A stretch of DNA of 64,000 bases from Tretioscincus oriximinensis (taxonomy: Eukaryota; Chordata; Lepidosauria; Squamata; Gymnophthalmidae): assembly GCA_022410635.1 (NCBI GenBank), contig JAJVDF010000019.1, forward strand, positions 1,043,931 to 1,107,930, given 5' to 3'. The position numbers were made by a program, and so were the translations under genes. The notes under the pieces are model-generated. The model was not told the origin of the DNA, searched no databases, and saw nothing but the letters and a program-made list of their open reading frames with translations. Of this stretch, positions 58,061 to 64,000 are shown piece after piece. How positions within the stretch are numbered: position 1 is the first letter of the stretch; every line of letters starts with the position of its first letter.

Positions 58061-59707
58061 TTGAACTAATGTGCTGTATTAAAATTGTCAAAATTCCAAA
58101 TAACTAATTCAAATAGCTCTTTCTCAGCTGCAGAACATAGCTAAATATCGATTATAAAAAAGCCAAATAATGTCTCTGTGAAGATAGGCAATGGATTAAT
58201 AATTGAGAACAAATGAGATCAAAGTAAGACCATATTTACATGGGGCTTAATAACCAAAGTTATGAAATACTAGCTCCACTATGGTGATTCAGCAGCAATC
58301 GTGCTATAGCAGCATGATAGAGCCCAGTCTATGTAGGGATGGTGGCCATCTCATATTTGACAGTTGGGCAGACCCAGGTCAGAAAGAGGTCACATGTGAT
58401 ACTTGGCATAAGTTAGCATGAGTGTTGTTCAGGCTTCATAAAGCACAGAACTCCTTGGTAGGCCTGTAAGGTCAGACTGAGTTCAGCATGTTCTCAAGCC
58501 GTGCAAGCTGGTATCATCAAACAACGTTCCTCATCTATTACTGCCAGTTCCTCCTAGATACTCCCTAAACATTCCCTAGAACTTTGCCTTTGTACCTAAT
58601 AGTTATCTATGAGACACTGATATGTATATGAGTTACCACATTTATGNAAGTACGCATGCACATAGCAAAATGTGTTAGTAGGTTGCTATAAGCAAGCTTT
58701 GTAAGAAATAAAGTAGACTCTTTGCTCTTCCTACATGGTGTGTGTCTGGCCTTGACCTTTCCAACTCTTCAGTTTTAAAGAGCTGTTCAGAAATATAGTG
58801 CTCAAAACAATTAAGCTTGTTTTGAGCAGTATACTTTGGTTCTAAGAATTTGGAAAAGCTCATGTGCTACTTATACATATTATCATCCTTCAAGGANACA
58901 TGTAACAAACATTACATATTACAGGCCTACACACACATATATAAGTTGAATACATATGTACCTGACAGCAGGAATAATGAATAACAAGTTATTTTTCTGA
59001 AGTATTTTTCAGAAACACGTGGGAATGCTTCCCTTCCCTTTAAATATTAACTGTCAGGTGAAAGTGCCCTTGACAAAGGCTATAGGCATTTTAATAATGA
59101 AGCTGCATAATTAAATCTTAAGACCTATAGCTGGCTGGCAATCACACACTGGATATGTGCCATAGCCTAGTTTGACTAATTTAATAAAGATCTGCAGGTC
59201 TGCAATATTCACAGGCAAAATGAATGATTATATTATCATATATATAACCTCAATGCAACAAGAATGTAGAGCTTAAAATGGAACTATTTCAGGTGATTGC
59301 TTCAGTCAAAATTAGCCTTGCAGAAGGTGGATACTTCCCTATTTGGAATTACGTAGCTTTGTTCTGTGCATGAGAGAAAACATTGCAGAGCTTGGCAGAT
59401 GATAAAGGGATGAACAAAGCAAGGACACCATTAACACCTGCGACAACAAATGGATGAGCAAAGCCATCAGAACAATTGCAACTGATGAGTGGGGCATTTT
59501 ATGTCCAGGAACTCCTTGGATATCTATTTTGTCTGCCTTACTGCTGATTTTCAAATTGAACAAATTCCAGAAAAGAGAGTGGTAAATCTTTACAAATTGC
59601 AAAATAAGGTTTTGAAGACAATCTCTGTGACACCATGTAAGTAGAAAAATTGGTTTCACTACATGTCATCCACAGTGCCATGAAATAAATAGTCCTGAAG
59701 AGCTATG

Positions 59708-60103
59708 GTTGCCATAATCTAATAGTTTAAAACCGGGATGGGGTGGGTGGGGTGCGCACGCTCACACACACACACGCAGTCTCCCCTTGGTGAGACAGGC
59801 AGAACAGAGCTGCACAAAAGCTCTGATCCCCTGTCAAAACAACCAAATTAGGAGGCCAGGAGGCCTTATAGCAGGTGCAACACCCTACCTCCTGCAGAGG
59901 AGCCCCTGAAACGTTGCTCTTGCTGCCGTCAGCCCTATTGGCTTTGCCTTAAAATCCCAGATTTTGACATTTCCTAATGCGGCATCAGTGAATGTAAAAA
60001 TCTGGGATTTTCGCTTAATTTTAATAAACCCGGACGGGACAATAGTCTTGTCCCCAAATCCGGGACAATCCCAGCTTTCCGGGACGTATGACAGCCCTAT
60101 GCA
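59708..60103. mobile_element. CATACGTCCCGG-family foldback element, right part
   Basis: It ends CCGGGACGTATGACAGCCCT (60079-60098), the inverted form of the left terminus at 35409. Internal arms AAAATCCCAGATTTT and AAAAATCTGGGATTTT (about 59951-60016) fold around ATGCGGCATC. The left border GGTTGCCATAATCTAATAGT is decayed and a CACACA run interrupts the element at about 59760. Confidence 0.65.
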
Positions 60104-61256
60104 GAGCAAAGTATGTATCGGGTTTGCACTATATATGCATTTATTTCAGTGTGTGCTAGACCAGAGAACACTCTGAATCACNCTGCTGAGACATGCTTCT
60201 CCCACCCCATGGTGGTTCTGGGATCCTTTGTTGATGCAANTAGGAAAAGGGCTCTTAGTTTCGGNGCACATTTTGTTTAGCCATGAAGATGCTTTGTCCT
60301 GAAAATGTTGCAAGGCTGTCATGGCATCTTTGTGAAGAGATTGTTGGAAGTTGGAAATACTGCTATCTTTTTTTTTCACAGATGTTGGCAGAAACCGAGA
60401 TGGTGAGAGTGGAAATGTTATGCTGCTTTGCCCAAATCGCGTCAAACCCACCATGCTTCCAGGTGATCTAAAGACTGACGCATATCATTTTTTATTTTAA
60501 TTTTAGACACTTGTGGCATCCAGATGTCTGTCTGTTTCCCCACTAATTCTCACTCTCACTGAATACAGCACATATTCTTTTAGCTGTATTGAAATTGGAA
60601 GGAATCTTTGTGCATTTCACTATAATTCCCAGGAGGCTTTGGGAGCTGGAAGTTGCAAGGAAATGCTGTTTCTCTCCTGTCATCAGCTGTTTTCGTCCAC
60701 CCCCTCTTCTCCCCCTGAGAAACCTTTTGTTTTAAGAAAAATATAAAAGCCTGCCACTTCAAAATGTCNGGTGTCTCTTCCCCAACTTCTCCTCTTTTTA
60801 CCCTGAAACGAGTGAGAGAAATGGTTTGTCTTAAAAAGCAAATCGTCCTCTGATTGAAATGCCTGGCTGCAACCAGGGAGGCTTATGGTTCCTAGCCCAT
60901 TTTATNCCTTGGAAACAAAAGGGGCAGTGGCTCCATCATTAAATCAGAAGAGAAGTACTAGGATGAAAATCTAAAATGAANACATTTTAGAGAACTATAA
61001 TTGCTGACTTCCTGTAATTACATGTGGAAGACACCTCAACGTCCCAGTAGGATAGCGAAAGAAAATAAACATCTGGATGCATCCTACATAGGCCCAGATG
61101 TCAAGTCCATATTCAGGGCTACAATCCAGTGCAGAAAGGGCCTAAGAGCCTCATTTCCCAGCTTTGGTGTCTTCTGAAGTAGATAAGCATGGTATTAAAC
61201 ATCATTCTTAAAAAATGAGAATAAGTTAATGTGTGAGTCATGTGATACCTGCAAAT

Positions 61257-61456
61257 AGGCTGACCAGATGACCCCTTTTAGGGGATTGAAAACCCAGTTT
61301 TGGGGTGCCTCCCAGTTTTTTCTGAGGAACATTTTTTCAAAAAAATATTTTTTTAAAAAATTATTTTGTTTTATTTTTTTTCTCAGAAAAAACTGAGAGG
61401 CACCCCAAAAATGGGTTTTCAACCCCCCCAAAAAGGGGTCATCTGGTCAGCCTATG
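61257..61456. mobile_element. GGCTGACCAG-family MITE, palindromic short form, copy 2
   Basis: Ends GGCTGACCAGATGACCCCTT and AAGGGGTCATCTGGTCAGCC, flanked by TA on both sides. Arms continue through ATTGAAAACCCAGTTTTGGG / CCAAAAATGGGTTTTCAACC and GGTGCCTCCCAGTTTTTTCT / AGAAAAAACTGAGAGGCACC. It is more symmetrical than the copy at 37576-37794. Confidence 0.9.
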
Positions 61457-62254
61457 TATGTATATCTGGGATACATGAATATTTTGAGTGAACATGGATT
61501 TATAGTTCAAACAGTGCGTTCAGCTATTCAAAACCAGTGGGGTGACTCATTTTACTTTAGTAAATTTGCATACATTTCTCGATATCAGCATTTTTTTNNA
61601 AAAAGCGGCACTTATCAAAGCATATTTCTCCTCTTATATGGGCCAATTTTGGCTTTGGCCTCATTGTGAGTCATGCAAATAGAAAATGTTGCAATATGAG
61701 GGTGTTTCCCCAGTAATCAAAATGATGGCTGAAAAGTGAAAAAACAGCAGCAATTCCATTTCTCACTATAGTGATTAAAGTAAGTCGAAGGAACAGCAAT
61801 CTGATTTTATTGCATGGCAGTCGGCCAAGGAGGAAGATTAAAATAGTATATTGATTTGAACTGTCAACTCTTCAGTATCCTGTCAAAATCTCTTATACAA
61901 AGGAGATCCTTTTCTCTAGGAAATATACATTTTACTATATTTTGCACAGGAACTTACTGGCTCTAGACAGAAAATGCAGTATTATTTAATATCGAATGGA
62001 TGGAAAATGTTCTTACTATTCTACTCCCCCTTCAAAAGCTCTACATTTCTGTTCTGAAGAAATCTATTTTAGATCTCATGAATGCCCTTTGGCTGTTTTC
62101 AGAGGAATCAGTNGAACAATGTGGAAACTGAAAGGTATGGGACATGGAACATTTGTTCTGGACTCATGTTGCCTATTGGATGCTTAACAATCTAACCATA
62201 CATATGTTGGCACAGGTAATGATGCTCAAGAATAGATTTGTGCACTATATGTTT

Positions 62255-63181
62255 CAGAACATACAGAAAAGTTCCTTTTTAAAAAAATATTTTTATTATT
62301 ATACATTGTTATACATTTAACATAATCCACCCATCACCTATCCACCCTAACCAGGCAATCTTCCATATAACTCATAATTTACACATAATTAAATCTTTTC
62401 ACTTGATCCGTACCTAACATCATTATATAATTTTTAACAGGTTCCCATTTTTGCTTCAAGTAATGTATTCTTATCTCGTTGCCCGTACTGTTGATTCTTT
62501 CATGTCTGAAATCTATTGCCATTCTTTCTATTATATATTCATACCAAGTTTCTATACTCCAATTGTTACCATCTTTCCATCCCTTTAGTAATGTTAGTTG
62601 CATGCAAGATATTAAGCTGCAGACAATATCCCTAATCTTGATTTCCCTTATTTGATCCAAATCCTGCAAAAAGATCACCATTGTTTTTGTTAATATTAAA
62701 TTAATATTGTATATTTTGTTGATCTCTTTTTGTATTTTGGACCAAAAACTTTGCGCTTCATTGCATCTCCAATATATATGGATATAATCTGCTCTAGCTT
62801 GGCATCCAAACCAGCATGTGTCATCTACATTCGGAATAAAATGTGCTACTTGCACTGGAGTGCGATGCCATCTATGGATGATCTTCATTTTCACTTCTTT
62901 TCCATTTAAATTCCTTTAAGGNAAGTCTTGATTTTATGTAATTCTATGTTAACATCTGGATTCCATCTNTTTTTTTTAATTTCCAATAGTATTTTGTCTT
63001 CATAGTTATTGATCTCTTTATACACTCTGGTAATTATTTTATTCTGATTGTTTAAGATCATTCTTATTATTGTTTCAATTGGCAAATCTTGTCTTTTAAT
63101 TGCTTCCCTTTTAAATGGATTGTTAAGATATCTTATTATAGCTATTGCCTGAAGCCAATGCCAGAACATACAGAAACGTTC
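62255..63181 (-). mobile_element. 5'-truncated L1 with target-site duplication
   Basis: The minus strand encodes two pieces of the C-terminal L1 ORF2 protein. Piece one is at about 63161-62906 (HWLQAIAIIRYLNNPFKREA; ILNNQNKIITRVYKEI) and piece two at 62894-62379 (KIIHRWHRTPVQ; HIYWRCNEAQSFWSKIQKEI; LKQKWEPVKNYI). A frameshift near 62900 and ambiguous bases break it. CAGAACATACAGAAAAGTTC at 62255-62274 and a one-mismatch copy at 63162-63181 are the target-site duplication. The element occupies 62275-63161. Confidence 0.9.
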
Positions 63182-63285
63182 TTCACACAATAAATTCCTT
63201 CAGTGATTTTATAAAATGCTGTTACTAATCATTGGGATTATTGAATATTTGTGTGGTGGTTGGATCGGTTTGTTTCTTATTATTA

Positions 63286-63500
63286 CTAGTGGAATTAACC
63301 CGTTGCATTACAGTAAAAACCATGGGCTCTAGCCCCTCCTCCCCTTGCTCCCATCGATGTTGTCACCCTCTCCCTCTCCCTCCCATTCTCTTTTCACTGC
63401 TGTTTCTTTACTTCCTTCCCTTCCATTTTCCTTTCCGTCTTTCTTCCCCTCCTCCTCCTTCACAACACTCCAGTGCACTGTTGCTACTTTATTCCTGGCC
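63286..63500 (-). mobile_element. Helitron-like 3' end, copy 3
   Basis: On the minus strand the end reads AACGGGTTAATTCCACTAG followed by host T. The hairpin is partly lost (the plus strand has CCCGTTGCATTACAGTAAAA). The pyrimidine-rich body on plus (CTCTCCCTCTCCCTCCC, then TTCCTTCCCTTCC) matches copies 1 and 2 in style and orientation. Confidence 0.5.
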
Positions 63501-64000
63501 CTCTACACGTGAAGCTGCTCCACTAAACCTAATGCATTAGGCCAAAAATGGAACAGATGACTTTTGATATCACCAATATTTATCTTACTTTCCAGTCATC
63601 CAAATGAAAGGGAAGCATCCATATTTGGTAAAACCAATAAGCATGATTATTTTCTGAACTTGCTGCTCACATATGCACCTTTGTATTCTTTAGGTTAAAA
63701 AATAGTTCCGCTTTCAATAGTTCCATTGCATCCGATGAACTAGACTAAGGCCATGTCCACATGGAGGGGGAAAGGAACTCCACAGGCTGCAAGCAATTGT
63801 GGATTTCAGTAGACATCAATAGGTGACATATCTCTCTGTGGAGCTGCTCGGAGCTGGCACGAAGCAACAAGAAGAATGGGAAAAGAATGAACTGTGCATG
63901 CCCGCCCAGCTATGATCCTGCAGTCCTGTTGGCTGGCGTCTTCCATGCTTCTCATCTTTTCTTGTGAGGGGTGGACACATGACAGGGCTGCAGGCAACAT

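Larger units (their letters stand above)
52869..64000 (-). other. ADGRB3: ADGRB3 intron upstream of the TM3 exon (partial)
   Basis: Everything from the TM3 acceptor to the window edge appears to be one intron: I found no segment encoding TM1-TM2 or the GAIN/GPS region on the minus strand. The remaining repeat features in this part are listed separately. About 54800-55770, 56200-57330, 58070-59700 and 61460-62250 show nothing recognisable. Confidence 0.7.

Noticed and set aside
59339..59659. 106-codon minus-strand frame with a hydrophobic centre
   Set aside because: I tested it as a possible missing ADGRB3 TM1-TM2 exon. The residues do not match the receptor and the flanks lack suitable splice sites.
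1..64000. CRISPR arrays, rRNA or functional tRNA genes
   Set aside because: There are no regularly spaced direct repeats. The tRNA-like stretches are SINE heads with decayed boxes, not complete cloverleaf genes.

Overview
The window is vertebrate nuclear DNA: AT-rich, intron-dominated, with no bacterial gene density and no operons. It carries the 3' half of one gene on the minus strand, ADGRB3 (BAI3, an adhesion G-protein-coupled receptor). The repeats (tRNA-derived SINEs, CR1/L2-type LINE tails ending in TTCTTATG, 5'-truncated L1, Penelope-like retroelements, hAT, mariner and Helitron fragments) fit a squamate reptile such as a lizard or gecko. That assignment is inferred from repeat types, not tested. 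Isolated n characters are single ambiguous bases.

Twelve consecutive ADGRB3 coding exons can be placed on the minus strand, from 52868 down to the stop codon at 6502. Each has AG and GT borders and all phases join without a frameshift. They encode the last 584 residues: transmembrane helices 3 to 7, the third intracellular loop, the long cytoplasmic tail, an RKR-containing helix linked to ELMO/DOCK signalling, and the C-terminal QTEV PDZ ligand. Helices 1 and 2, the GAIN/GPS domain and the extracellular part must lie beyond 64000. A probable 3' UTR runs from 6501 to about 5860, and below that the sequence is intergenic.

Layout by position: 1-5859 intergenic with a pyrimidine microsatellite and a mariner MITE; 5860-12494 the last three exons, with a SINE and Penelope and LINE insertions in the introns; 12495-33900 one 21.4-kb intron packed with transposable elements; 33901-34544 the large cytoplasmic-tail exon; 34545-52868 eight smaller exons in introns holding several foldback MITEs; 52869-64000 intron upstream of the TM3 exon, with a truncated L1 and further MITEs.

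The most unusual material is a family of short foldback insertions built from two head-to-head copies of a Penelope-like terminal segment. Three copies occur (7741-7974, 8391-9226, 28987-29223), each bounded by direct repeats consistent with target-site duplication. The segment contains a hairpin resembling a decayed hammerhead ribozyme core. A second theme is paired long and palindromic MITEs that share the GGCTGACCAG terminus, one of which carries a perfect palindrome of two octamer (ATTTGCAT) sites.
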